Positions 56,085-64,000 of a stretch of 64,000 nt of DNA are shown here, piece by piece. Source of the DNA: Cellvibrio sp. UBA7671 (lineage in GTDB: Bacteria; Pseudomonadota; Gammaproteobacteria; Pseudomonadales; Cellvibrionaceae); assembly GCA_002483145.1 (NCBI GenBank), contig DLHJ01000013.1, forward strand, positions 186,001 through 250,000. The letters are read 5' to 3'. The notes beneath the pieces are model-generated. The model saw only the letters and a list, made by a program, of their open reading frames with translations, was not told where the DNA came from and did no database searches. The number at the start of each line of letters is the position of its first letter. Position 1 is the first letter of the stretch. The position numbers were made by a program, and so were the translations under genes.

Positions 56085-58883
56085 ATGATCGATTACAAAA
56101 CAACACTGAATCTGCCTAATACCGGGTTTGCTATGAAAGCAAACCTTGCCCAGCGCGAGCCGGACATGTTGAAACAATGGCAAGCGAGCGATCTGTACCA
56201 GCAAATTCGCGCTGCACGTGTTGGCCGCGAGCAGTTTATTTTGCATGACGGCCCACCCTACGCCAACGGCGATATTCATATTGGTCACGCGGTTAACAAA
56301 ATTCTTAAAGACATTATCGTCAAAAGCAAAACCCTGAGTGGTTTTGACGCTCCCTATGTGCCGGGTTGGGACTGTCATGGTTTGCCGATCGAACACAATG
56401 TCGAGAAAAAAATCGGCAAAGCGGGCGACAAAGTAGATGTAAAAACCTTCCGCAACAAATGCCGCGAATACGCCGCCAAACAAGTTGAAGGCCAAAAGGC
56501 TGACTTTGTGCGTTTGGGGGTTTTGGGTGAGTGGGATAAACCTTATCTCACCATGGACTACAAATTCGAAGCAGACATTATTCGCTCGCTCGGTAAAATC
56601 GCTGAAAACGGCCATCTGCACAAAGGTTTTAAACCTGTGTATTGGAGTGTAGTCGGCGGTTCCGCGCTCGCAGAAGCTGAAGTGGAGTATCAGGATAAAA
56701 CCTCTTTCTCAATAGACGTAAAATTTGCGTTTGTCGATCAAGCGGGGATTGCAAAAGCAATTACCGAATTAAGTGGCAGCGGAAAAATCTCTTTAGTGAT
56801 CTGGACCACTACACCCTGGACTTTGCCTGCAAACCAAGCTGTGTCTGCCAATGCGGAAGTTGATTACGCGTTAGTACAAGTTGGTGATGAGCGTCTGCTA
56901 ATTGCAGAAACCTTAATCGGCAGCGTGCTGGCGCGCGCAAAAATTGAAAGCCATGAAATTGTTGGCCGCGTAAAAGGTGCTGCACTGGAAAACTTGTTGT
57001 TGCAACATCCTTTCTATGCGCGTCAGGTTCCGGTAATTCTCGGCGATCACGTAACCACCGATGCCGGTACCGGTTTTGTTCACACTGCACCGGATCACGG
57101 CGCAGATGACTTTAATGTCGGCGTGAAATACGGCATAGGCACCCTGAACTATATCGACGATCATGGCACCTATCGCCCGAACGTAGAAATTTTTGCAGGC
57201 GATCACGTCTACAAAGTCGATGAAAAAGTTATCGCTTTGTTAATCGAAAAAAATGCATTGCTGGCGCAGGCAAAAATTACGCACAGCTTCCCCCATTGCT
57301 GGCGCACTAAAACCCCGCTGATTTTCCGTGCAACACCGCAATGGTTTGTGAGCATGAGCAAAAACAATTTGCGCGATCAGGTTGCGCAAGCGGTGGAATC
57401 GGTTGAGTGGGTGCCGGATTGGGGCAAGGCGCGTATCGATGCAATGCTCGCGACTTCGCCCGATTGGTGCATCTCCCGTCAGCGCACCTGGGGTGTTCCA
57501 ATTGCGTTGTTTGTGAATAAAGAAACGCAAGAGTTGCATCCGGAAACAGCGCGCTTGATTGAAGCAGTTGCCCAAAAAGTAGAGCAGGGTGGAATGGACG
57601 CCTGGTTCGAATTGGATGCCGTAGAATTGCTCGGCGCGGATGCTGATAAATATCAAAAAGTCACCGACACTTTGGATGTCTGGTTTGATTCCGGTGTGAC
57701 CCATTACGCGGTGCTCGCGCAGCGCGCCGGTCTGCGTTTCCCTGCGGATTTGTATCTGGAGGGATCAGACCAACATCGCGGCTGGTTCCAATCATCGCTT
57801 AAAACCTCTATGGCGATGCATGCAGTTCCGCCCTATAAAACTGTATTGACGCACGGCTTTGTGGTGGATGCGCAGGGGCGCAAAATGTCCAAATCAATTG
57901 GAAATGTAATTCCGCCACAAAAAGTGATGAACGATTTGGGTGCTGATGTATTGCGCTTGTGGGTTGCTGCAACGGATTTCAGTACTGAGATGAGTGTGTC
58001 GGATGAAATCCTGAAACGCACTGCTGATTCTTATCGCCGTATCCGTAACACCGCGCGCTTTATTTTGTCCAACCTCACTGGATTTAATCCGGCAGCTGAT
58101 ACTGTGCCAGTTGAAAATATGCTGCAGTTGGATCGCTGGATTGTGGCGCGCACTGCGCAATTGCAGCAAGAAATTATCGCCGCTTATGATAGCTACCAGT
58201 TGCATTTGATTTACCAAAAGCTGCACAACTTCTGCGTAGTTGAATTGGGCGGTTTCTATCTCGATATTATTAAAGACCGCCAGTACACCGTAAAAGGCGA
58301 TGCCCTTGCACGCCGCTCGGCGCAAACCGCATTGCAATATGTGATTGAAGCAATGGTGCGCTGGATTGCGCCGATTTTAAGTTTCACTGCCGACGAAATC
58401 TGGAAAGAAATTGCCGGTGAACGCGAAGCCAATGTGTTTGTCGCTGAGTGGTATCAATTGCCCACAATGCCAGCGGATTCCTTTGCAGACAGCTACTGGG
58501 AATTGATCGCCCAAGTTAAAGATGCCGTAAACAAAGTGCTGGAAGCAAAACGCACTGCGGGTGAAGTGGGTGGCTCTTTGGGCGCGGAAGTAATTTTGTA
58601 TTGCGATGAAAAATTGCAAAGCGAATTGCACAAGCTCGCCAATGAATTGCGCTTTGTATTGATCACATCCACTGCAGAGGTTCGTCCTCTCAGCGAAGCG
58701 CAAGAAGCAGTTGCAACTGATGTGGCCGGTTTACAAGTGGCGGTGAAGAAATCCGAGCATGCGAAATGCGAACGCTGTTGGCATCATCGTGCCGACGTGG
58801 GCGCCAATGCTGCGCATCCAACCATTTGTTTGCGCTGCGTAACAAACGTGGATGGCGCTGGTGAAGCCCGTCAATTCGCCTAA
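56085..58883 (+). CDS. ileS: Isoleucyl-tRNA synthetase
   Basis: A 932-residue class I synthetase. HIGH motif: [19 protein letters not shown] (about 55-73); KMSKS motif: [14 protein letters not shown] (about 598-611). The CP1 editing domain is present ([27 protein letters not shown]). The C-terminus has a zinc-binding set [13 protein letters not shown] ... [10 protein letters not shown] with four Cys, as in the bacterial type. Full length and start ([21 protein letters not shown]) match the proteobacterial family. Confidence 0.97.
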   Translation: MIDYKTTLNLPNTGFAMKANLAQREPDMLKQWQASDLYQQIRAARVGREQFILHDGPPYANGDIHIGHAVNKILKDIIVKSKTLSGFDAPYVPGWDCHGLPIEHNVEKKIGKAGDKVDVKTFRNKCREYAAKQVEGQKADFVRLGVLGEWDKPYLTMDYKFEADIIRSLGKIAENGHLHKGFKPVYWSVVGGSALAEAEVEYQDKTSFSIDVKFAFVDQAGIAKAITELSGSGKISLVIWTTTPWTLPANQAVSANAEVDYALVQVGDERLLIAETLIGSVLARAKIESHEIVGRVKGAALENLLLQHPFYARQVPVILGDHVTTDAGTGFVHTAPDHGADDFNVGVKYGIGTLNYIDDHGTYRPNVEIFAGDHVYKVDEKVIALLIEKNALLAQAKITHSFPHCWRTKTPLIFRATPQWFVSMSKNNLRDQVAQAVESVEWVPDWGKARIDAMLATSPDWCISRQRTWGVPIALFVNKETQELHPETARLIEAVAQKVEQGGMDAWFELDAVELLGADADKYQKVTDTLDVWFDSGVTHYAVLAQRAGLRFPADLYLEGSDQHRGWFQSSLKTSMAMHAVPPYKTVLTHGFVVDAQGRKMSKSIGNVIPPQKVMNDLGADVLRLWVAATDFSTEMSVSDEILKRTADSYRRIRNTARFILSNLTGFNPAADTVPVENMLQLDRWIVARTAQLQQEIIAAYDSYQLHLIYQKLHNFCVVELGGFYLDIIKDRQYTVKGDALARRSAQTALQYVIEAMVRWIAPILSFTADEIWKEIAGEREANVFVAEWYQLPTMPADSFADSYWELIAQVKDAVNKVLEAKRTAGEVGGSLGAEVILYCDEKLQSELHKLANELRFVLITSTAEVRPLSEAQEAVATDVAGLQVAVKKSEHAKCERCWHHRADVGANAAHPTICLRCVTNVDGAGEARQFA

Positions 58884-58891
58884 TTGCTTTA

Positions 58892-58973
58892 GTAGGGGGC
58901 GTTGCTCGCCGCGCCCTTTTTTGTTTCGATGTTGTATTGAGTGTTTTAATGGGCGAAGCAAGCGGCGCCTCTA
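58892..58973. repeat. REPIN-like inverted pair of GTAG-headed units
   Basis: The left unit (58892-58916) is GTAG, GGGGCG, a loop TTGCTCGC, then CGCGCCC followed by TTTTTT; the right unit (58951-58973) is an imperfect reverse complement (GGGCGAAGCAAGCGGCGCCTCTA). Interior 34 bases. It shares the GCAAGCGGCGCC core with 32293-32316. It lies between ileS and lspA and can act as a terminator after ileS. Confidence 0.72.
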
Positions 58974-59011
58974 TGCGTTGTGAATGATTCAGTCAGGGTG
59001 AAGTGTAAATA

Positions 59012-59521
59012 ATGGCAGAGAAAATTTATCAAAAGCCTTGGTTCTGGTATTTAACGGCGGTGGTTATTTTGCTGTTGGACCAAGCCAGCAAACATGCCAT
59101 AGAAGCGGCGTTTGAATACGGTGAAACAAAAGTATTCACATCATTTTTTAACTTCACCCTGGCCTACAATCCCGGTGCAGCATTTAGTTTTCTTGCGGGA
59201 GCGGGTGGTTGGCAGCGCTGGTTTTTTGCGGTGATCGCCATCGCTGCCAGCGTGCTTCTGAGTGTGTGGATTGCGCGCACGGCACAGCAAAAGCCGCGCG
59301 AGGCGTTTGCGCTGGCGTTTATCCTCGGTGGTGCACTGGGTAATCTTTATGATCGTATTCTACTAGGCCATGTAGTGGATTTTATTGTGGTGCACTATGA
59401 AGATAATTATTGGCCCGCATTTAATCTTGCCGATTCGGCTATCACCTTGGGTGCAGCAGTATTGATCATCGATATGTTGTTCAGTAAAGAAAACAGTAAA
59501 GAGAAGAAAACAAATGCGTGA
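59012..59521 (+). CDS. lspA: Lipoprotein signal peptidase
   Basis: A 169-residue inner-membrane aspartic protease with four helices that cuts prolipoprotein signal peptides before the lipidated Cys. The catalytic aspartates lie in NLYDRILLGHVVDFIVVHY and AFNLADSAITLGA; the N-terminal LLLDQASKHAIE and NFTLAYNPGAAFSFL motifs are standard. It overlaps fkpB by eight bases. The several lipoproteins coded in this window (LptE, esterases) would be its substrates. Confidence 0.96.
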   Translation: MAEKIYQKPWFWYLTAVVILLLDQASKHAIEAAFEYGETKVFTSFFNFTLAYNPGAAFSFLAGAGGWQRWFFAVIAIAASVLLSVWIARTAQQKPREAFALAFILGGALGNLYDRILLGHVVDFIVVHYEDNYWPAFNLADSAITLGAAVLIIDMLFSKENSKEKKTNA

Positions 59522-59963
59522 ATTAGCGATTGGCCCCGGTACTAAAATTACTCTGCATTTTGCCCTGCAGTTAGATAACGGCGATATGGTTGATTCCAAC
59601 TTTGAGCGCGCTCCAGCCACTTTCACTGTGGGTGACGGCAACTTGCTGCCCGGCTTTGAAAAGGCGTTGTTTGGTATGTTGGAGGGGGAGCATAAAACGG
59701 TGGTGATAAAACCGGAGGACGGTTTTGGTCAGCGCAACCCCAATAATATTCAGGAAATCGCCCGCAGCCAATTCAGCCCCGATTTGGAATTAAGTGAGGG
59801 CTTGATGTTGTCATTTGCCGATGCACAAAAAACCGAATTACCCGGTGTAGTGCAGCGCTATGATGATGAGGTGGTAGTGGTAGATTTTAACCATCCACTC
59901 GCCGGGCGCGATATTTTATTTGAAGTCGCTATTATCAAAATCGAACCGGTTCAGGTGCACTGA
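59514..59963 (+). CDS. fkpB: FKBP-type peptidyl-prolyl isomerase (SlpA-like)
   Basis: A 149-residue cytoplasmic prolyl isomerase and chaperone of the SlyD/FkpB group: [62 protein letters not shown], then an IF (insert-in-flap) domain and [18 protein letters not shown]. It lacks the His-rich tail of SlyD. Its start overlaps lspA and ispH begins two bases after its stop, which is the standard lspA-fkpB-ispH arrangement. Confidence 0.94.
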   Translation: MRELAIGPGTKITLHFALQLDNGDMVDSNFERAPATFTVGDGNLLPGFEKALFGMLEGEHKTVVIKPEDGFGQRNPNNIQEIARSQFSPDLELSEGLMLSFADAQKTELPGVVQRYDDEVVVVDFNHPLAGRDILFEVAIIKIEPVQVH

Positions 59964-59965
59964 TC

Positions 59966-60904
59966 ATGACCCAAATCAAGCTCGCCAATCCCCGTGGTTT
60001 TTGTGCCGGCGTCGACCGTGCGATCGACATAGTTAATCGTGCGCTCGATGTTTTTGGCGCGCCGATTTATGTGCGTCACGAAGTTGTGCATAACAAATTT
60101 GTAGTGGATTCATTGCGCGAGCGCGGTGCGATTTTTGTTGATGAAGTGGAGCAGGTTCCTGACGATGTTATTTTGATTTTCAGTGCCCACGGCGTATCGC
60201 AAGCAGTGCGTAAAGAAGCAGAAGAGCGCGGCTTACAAATTTTTGACGCGACTTGTCCGCTGGTAACCAAAGTGCATATCGAAGTCACTCGCTACAGCCG
60301 TGAAGGCCGCGAATGTATTTTGATTGGGCATGAAGGCCACCCGGAAGTTGAAGGCACTATGGGGCAATACAATACCAGCAACGGTGGCGCAATTTATCTG
60401 GTGGAAGATGAAGCGGATGTTGATGCACTAATTGTGCATGACCCTGAAAACCTTGCATATGTAACCCAGACTACTTTGTCTATGGATGACACTGCCAAAG
60501 TCATCGAAGCCCTGCGCAATAAATTTCCCAAAATTCAGGGGCCGCGCCGCGATGATATTTGCTACGCAACCACTAATCGTCAAGACGCTGTGCGTCAACT
60601 CGCACTTGAATGTGATTTGGTTCTTGTAGTTGGCTCGCCTAATTCATCGAATTCCAATCGTTTGCGTGAGCTCGCCGAACGCTGCGGTACTGAAGCCTAT
60701 TTAATTGATGGTCCTGATGATATTAATCCTGAGTGGATTAAAAATCGCACCAGCATTGGTATTACGGCCGGTGCTTCCGCACCTGAAGTCCTGGTAAAAC
60801 AGGTTATTGATAAGCTCAAAGCCTGCGGAGCCGAAGCGCCAATTGAGATGGACGGCACTCCGGAAAATATTAGTTTTTCTCTCCCTAAAGCGCTGCGGAT
60901 CTGA
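59966..60904 (+). CDS. ispH: 4-hydroxy-3-methylbut-2-enyl diphosphate reductase
   Basis: A 312-residue iron-sulfur enzyme that makes IPP and DMAPP in the last step of the MEP pathway. The three cluster Cys are seen in [13 protein letters not shown] (Cys12), [14 protein letters not shown] (about 96) and [13 protein letters not shown] (about 197). Other conserved blocks: [29 protein letters not shown] and [15 protein letters not shown]. It ends 25 bases before the convergent fimT-like gene. Confidence 0.97.
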   Translation: MTQIKLANPRGFCAGVDRAIDIVNRALDVFGAPIYVRHEVVHNKFVVDSLRERGAIFVDEVEQVPDDVILIFSAHGVSQAVRKEAEERGLQIFDATCPLVTKVHIEVTRYSREGRECILIGHEGHPEVEGTMGQYNTSNGGAIYLVEDEADVDALIVHDPENLAYVTQTTLSMDDTAKVIEALRNKFPKIQGPRRDDICYATTNRQDAVRQLALECDLVLVVGSPNSSNSNRLRELAERCGTEAYLIDGPDDINPEWIKNRTSIGITAGASAPEVLVKQVIDKLKACGAEAPIEMDGTPENISFSLPKALRI

Positions 60905-60929
60905 GTGATCTGCAGTTAGTTTTCAGATG

Positions 60930-61457
60930 TTAGCGGATAGCGTCACAATCCGCGTTAGTAAGCTTCCCCACTCTTGTTCTCCCTCCTCTCGACAGTATCA
61001 AGCTGTAGCCATCTCCTTCCGCTTTGGGGCAAATTTTGATAGTGCCGGCGAGAAAACCACCGATACCGCCTGTGCCCAGTTGCCGCCCTTCACCTGTCCC
61101 GATAAACGCAACATAGCCATTCATCGGTGCCTTGGCGTGCGTGATCACAGCATCCAGCCCATTATTAACGCTAAGGGTTTCATCGTCATTGTCGAGTGTG
61201 CCGTTGTTATTGTTATCTACAAACAGGGTCCAGCCTTGGTGCCATTTTTTGTTGGTGGATTGTAATAACACGTGTTGATTGCGGAATACTGCAGTTGCCC
61301 GCGTGGTTTCTATCGCATCTAGCAGTGCAAGTGCCGCTGTTTTGGTGCGCGACTCACTGATTTGTTTGTTGAAGCTGGGGATGCCTAACGAGAGGACGAT
61401 ACAGAGGATGGAGAGGGTGACAAGTAGTTCCAGTAGGGTGAATCCTTGGGATTTCAT
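60930..61457 (-). CDS. Type IV pilin-like protein, GspH/FimT family
   Basis: A 175-residue minor pilin. The prepilin leader is MKSQG|FTLLELLVTLSILCIVLSLGIPSF: cleavage after Gly5 and Glu at +5, as needed for PilD. The body has the GspH/FimT fold with SESRTKTAALALLDAIETTRATAVFRNQHVLLQ and a Cys pair (KICPKAEG ... TNADCDAIR). I chose the ATG at 61457, preceded by AAGGA, over the GTG at 61517. It runs opposite to the other pilin genes. A FimU/FimT-type minor pilin role in type IV pilus assembly is likely. Confidence 0.85.
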   Translation of the reverse strand: MKSQGFTLLELLVTLSILCIVLSLGIPSFNKQISESRTKTAALALLDAIETTRATAVFRNQHVLLQSTNKKWHQGWTLFVDNNNNGTLDNDDETLSVNNGLDAVITHAKAPMNGYVAFIGTGEGRQLGTGGIGGFLAGTIKICPKAEGDGYSLILSRGGRTRVGKLTNADCDAIR

Positions 61458-61689
61458 AACTGCATTCCTTTGTTGTGATCTAAAGTCCAAATAATATTGT
61501 GTTGCTTTGCGCGTCACACGCCGCCGTTCATTCAGTTGGCTATGCCATATGTCGTACTAGACACAACTCCATCGTGCGAGCGTGATAGGCTAATCCAGTA
61601 TAAATTGGTAAAACAGCGGCGTCTATTCGTTGTGTGATTGATAATGCTGATCTTTGTTGTCCGTGGATCAGGGTGGGAGAGAGGGCTAT

Positions 61690-62232
61690 ATGGTTTATCG
61701 AAATAAGGGCTTTACGCTGGTCGAGTTGATGGTGACTGTGGCTATTGTTGCCATAGGTCTATCCATTGCCGTGCCTAGTTTTCAGGCTCAAATATTAAAT
61801 AATCGTTCGATTGCACTGGGTGAAGATTTTGCGTCAGCGGTTAATTATACCCGCTCTGAAGCGGTTAAACGAGCGGGACGGGTTAGCTTGTGTGCAAGCA
61901 AAAATGGTACGGCTTGTGACGGTGTATGGACCGATGGGTTTATGGCTTTTGTCGATACTGCAGCAAACGATACTGCAACGCCTCCTGTTGTTGGATTGGT
62001 TTTGCGGGTGTGGGAAAGGCAGAATGTGGATGCTCTCATCACTGTGCGGAGTGATGCTATTGATGTGAATTTTATCCGTTACACCAGTTTGGGTACGCTT
62101 GCGCGTGTCAACGAAAAGCCCGTGGTGATTGCGGCAGAATTAAAAAAATGCACAGGTAAAGCGGCGCGTCGAATTGATATAGGCTTGTCTGGTTTGGTAT
62201 CGGTAAACAGTGCTGCTTGTACGGCTTACTAG
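61690..62232 (+). CDS. Type IV minor pilin, GspH/FimT (FimU-like)
   Basis: About 180 residues. Leader MVYRNKG|FTLVELMVTVAIVAIGLSIAVPSFQ with Glu at +5. The body follows the FimU pattern (IALGEDFASAVNYTRSEAVKRAGRVSLCASKNGTAC) and has paired Cys (LCAS ... TACDG; KKCTG ... SAACTAY). It is first in the order fimU-pilV-pilW-pilX, the layout of the Pseudomonas minor pilin operon after ispH. The frame reaches 61654, but GAGGG just before the ATG at 61690 decides the start. Confidence 0.85.
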   Translation: MVYRNKGFTLVELMVTVAIVAIGLSIAVPSFQAQILNNRSIALGEDFASAVNYTRSEAVKRAGRVSLCASKNGTACDGVWTDGFMAFVDTAANDTATPPVVGLVLRVWERQNVDALITVRSDAIDVNFIRYTSLGTLARVNEKPVVIAAELKKCTGKAARRIDIGLSGLVSVNSAACTAY

Positions 62233-62265
62233 CCGGGTAGTGCCTCATGAGGGGGAGATAATTTT

Positions 62266-62742
62266 ATGGGTGTATCTTTAGCTAGAAAAGCGCGGCATTT
62301 TTTTGCTGGCCAACAGGCGGGAGTGGGCTTGATTGAAGTCTTGGTGACACTGTTGATTTTATCTACATCATTGTTGGCGTTAGGCGCTATGCAAACGCGC
62401 TCATTGCAGTTTAATCAAGGTGCATACTTTCGTTCTCAGGCAAATATATTTGCATACGATATGTTGGACCGTATGCGTATTAACGTAAATGCATTGGCCT
62501 CTTACAACTCGGCACTGCTTCATGTGCCTGAGGATGCTGCTCCTGTATTGACACCCCTTGCAGCTGCTGATTTGCATGCGTGGAGGCGCAATATTTCTGC
62601 CGAGCTGCCAAACGGCAGCGGCGGTATTGCTTGTGATGCGGCAACCCGGGTATGCCAGTTAACTATCGAGTGGGATGAACTAAATAGCACAGGAAATGTG
62701 GCAGAAAACAAAACTACATTTACCTACAGTGCTCGGTTTTGA
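62266..62742 (+). CDS. pilV: Type IV pilus minor pilin PilV
   Basis: A 158-residue minor pilin. A longer leader than usual ends QQAG|VGLIEVLVTLLILSTSLLALGAMQTRSLQFN with Glu at +5, the PilV signature. The sequence continues ANIFAYDMLDRMRINVNAL and has a Cys pair IACDAATRVCQLTIEW, all typical of PilV. It helps prime the pilus tip complex. Stop codon overlaps nothing; pilW begins 11 bases on. Confidence 0.87.
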   Translation: MGVSLARKARHFFAGQQAGVGLIEVLVTLLILSTSLLALGAMQTRSLQFNQGAYFRSQANIFAYDMLDRMRINVNALASYNSALLHVPEDAAPVLTPLAAADLHAWRRNISAELPNGSGGIACDAATRVCQLTIEWDELNSTGNVAENKTTFTYSARF

Positions 62743-62753
62743 GGATTACTCTT

Positions 62754-63797
62754 ATGCATTTGCGGCAGGCAGGTTTATCTCTGGTTGAATTAATGATCGC
62801 TATTGCTCTTGGTTTGGTACTGATGACCGGAGTGGTGCAAGTTTTTTTATCAAGCAAAACGGTATTTAGTACACAGCAAGCCATGTCGCGCATTCAAGAA
62901 ACCGGGCGATTGGCAGTCGATTTTTTAGCGCGTGATATCCGCATGGCTGCCTACTATGGTTGTTATCGTCCGCAGGCAGGTGTGCCTAGCGCAGCGCTGC
63001 AAAATGGCGCTATGGTGATTGAGGATTTGCACGGAAATTTTGCTGAGGGCGTGCGGGGCTATACCAGTGTGGAATCACTTCCCGGTGGTGTTAGTGATTT
63101 AGGTGCAGGATTAAAGCCCTTAGTGGGTAAAACTGCCAATGTGCTGGTGTTGCGCACAGCGAATGAAGTTGGTCTGCCCGTATCTAACCCGAATGATTCC
63201 AGTGGGATATATGCCTACAGTCCCGAGCCAGTAAATGGACAGGGTTGCATTGCTGGTATGTGTTTGGGCTCTGCAGTGGTGGTGAGCGATTGTTTTAAGG
63301 CGCGCGTGTTTCGTCTTGCAGAAATACCCTTGGCTGTGGGCGCAAATGTCTTTCACCTCAGGCACAACGACAACTGGGGTGGCGGCATTACTCCCACCCA
63401 AAATTTTAATACAGGCGAAGTGTCGGCAATGAATTCGGTGGTGTATTTTCTGGCGGAAGGACCTACCGGTACGCCAAGTCTTTGGCAGAAAACTAATGAC
63501 GATACAGCATTGGAATTGTTAGAGGGGGTTGAGCATATGCGGATTACCTACGCGACATCCGCCAACCCAGAGGTGTATCGGTTGGCAGAGGTGCTTGCTG
63601 CTGCTGAGTGGGCGCTGGTCACTTCAATTCGGGTCGAATTAGTAGTACGGAGTATTGAAAATAATGTGGTCGATGCAACCCAGCCCTACACCTTTGCTGG
63701 GGCCATTGTGAATCCACCCAATATCAACGGCGCGAGTGATCGTTACCTTCGGCAAGTGTTTAGCACTACTGTCGGTATTCGCAGTCGCATTCAATAA
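62754..63797 (+). CDS. pilW: Type IV pilus minor pilin PilW
   Basis: About 347 residues. The leader MHLRQAG|LSLVELMIAIALGLVLMTGVVQVFLS has Glu at +5, and the SKTVFSTQQAMSRIQETGRLAVDFLARDIRMAAYYGC block is the PilW signature. A central beta-rich region and a C-terminal ITYA ... VVRSIENN segment follow. The open frame begins at the TTG at 62739, but GAGGA (62741-62745) before the ATG at 62754 is the likely signal. Confidence 0.9.
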   Translation: MHLRQAGLSLVELMIAIALGLVLMTGVVQVFLSSKTVFSTQQAMSRIQETGRLAVDFLARDIRMAAYYGCYRPQAGVPSAALQNGAMVIEDLHGNFAEGVRGYTSVESLPGGVSDLGAGLKPLVGKTANVLVLRTANEVGLPVSNPNDSSGIYAYSPEPVNGQGCIAGMCLGSAVVVSDCFKARVFRLAEIPLAVGANVFHLRHNDNWGGGITPTQNFNTGEVSAMNSVVYFLAEGPTGTPSLWQKTNDDTALELLEGVEHMRITYATSANPEVYRLAEVLAAAEWALVTSIRVELVVRSIENNVVDATQPYTFAGAIVNPPNINGASDRYLRQVFSTTVGIRSRIQ

Positions 63798-63805
63798 GGG
63801 CGTCA

Positions 63806-64000
63806 ATGATGAGAAGCAAACGGTTTTATCACAACTATTCTCCTATGCCGGTTAAGCAGGCGGGGGTGGTCTTGATTGTTGGGTTGGTTATGGTGTTGTT
63901 AATTACCATAGTTAGTTTGTCCGCTATCCGCGGAACAGGATTGCAAGAAAATATGGCGGGCAATATGCGTGACCGCAATATTGCCTTCCAGGCAACTGAG
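63806..64000 (+). CDS. pilX: Type IV pilus minor pilin PilX, N-terminal part (cut by window end)
   Basis: Sixty-five codons are visible, in frame to the last base. The encoded start is MMRSKRFYHNYSPMPVKQAG, then GVVLIVGLVMVLLITIVSLSAIRGT, and LQENMAGNMRDRNIAFQATE. This is the PilX_N domain: leader ending in a Gly, a hydrophobic helix with no Glu at +5 but the PilX-type S-A-x-R-x-T-x-L-x-E-x-M-A-x-N motif. It begins nine bases after pilW. pilY1 and pilE probably follow beyond the window. Confidence 0.85.
   Translation, partial: MMRSKRFYHNYSPMPVKQAGVVLIVGLVMVLLITIVSLSAIRGTGLQENMAGNMRDRNIAFQATE

Overview
This window looks like the chromosome of a Cellvibrio-like gammaproteobacterium (Cellvibrionaceae). 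That is inferred from gene order and content, not from a 16S gene. The pointers are: long Ser/Pro/Ala linkers in a surface lipoprotein, a CE2-type and other SGNH/alpha-beta esterases typical of plant polysaccharide degraders, a PEP-CTERM protein, a dockerin-bearing extracellular nuclease, and the conserved orders leuS-lptE-holA, rplU-rpmA-obgE-proB and ribF-(mgtC)-ileS-lspA-fkpB-ispH followed by type IV minor pilin genes. I see no rRNA, tRNA, CRISPR array, transposase or prophage.

Layout. 1-4.8 kb: small housekeeping and signalling genes (DUF1456, PilZ, AmpG-like MFS, ppa, a double-FHA protein, a SelW-like protein). 4.9-10.6 kb: an RND/MMPL exporter, then a block on the minus strand with a Ser-linker lipoprotein and two SGNH esterases. 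10.8-15.4 kb: leuS-lptE-holA and a YbeL-like protein. 15.5-18.5 kb: a secreted alpha/beta hydrolase and a membrane GGDEF-EAL protein. 18.7-21.9 kb: rplU-rpmA, obgE, proB. 22.0-25.1 kb: a cohesin-like PEP-CTERM protein beside a dockerin-bearing ExeM-like nuclease. 25.4-30.6 kb: an orphan EctA, a TonB-dependent receptor, a PepSY membrane protein and a lipoprotein hydrolase. 30.9-32.2 kb: two AT-rich orphan genes (FRG domain; membrane protein) in an accessory pocket.

32.3-37.8 kb: a catabolic cluster on the minus strand (porin, cysteine hydrolase, NCS2-type permease, biuret amidohydrolase, cupin) with a divergent GntR regulator and a 20-bp perfect palindrome between them. Together they would admit, import and cleave biuret-like ureides; allophanate hydrolase must lie elsewhere. 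38.4-41.4 kb: a cyanide-insensitive-type cytochrome bd oxidase with a GbsR/MarR regulator and a 36-bp operator-like palindrome. 41.7-45.0 kb: CsbD, a methyltransferase, a TIGR03643 protein and a glycerophosphodiesterase. 45.2-47.2 kb: an unusual PRMT-like methyltransferase fused to a PhyH dioxygenase. 47.4-51.0 kb: an operon that joins an NrtA/SsuA-type ABC importer to a Sco copper chaperone and a membrane-anchored cupredoxin.

52.0-52.7 kb: yebG with a LexA box and a strongly structured 3' region ending in an intrinsic terminator, a candidate SOS-induced 3'UTR RNA. 52.8-60.9 kb: murJ, ribF, MgtC-like, ileS, lspA, fkpB, ispH. 60.9-64.0 kb: minor pilin genes, the last (pilX) cut by the window end.

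Scattered through the intergenic regions are hairpins that begin with GTAG, two of them in inverted pairs (32225-32316 and 58892-58973). They look like a GTAG-headed REP/REPIN family. The most interesting items are the biuret-type cluster, the ABC-Sco-cupredoxin operon, the PRMT-PhyH fusion, the cohesin/dockerin neighbours, the yebG 3' RNA candidate and the REP family.
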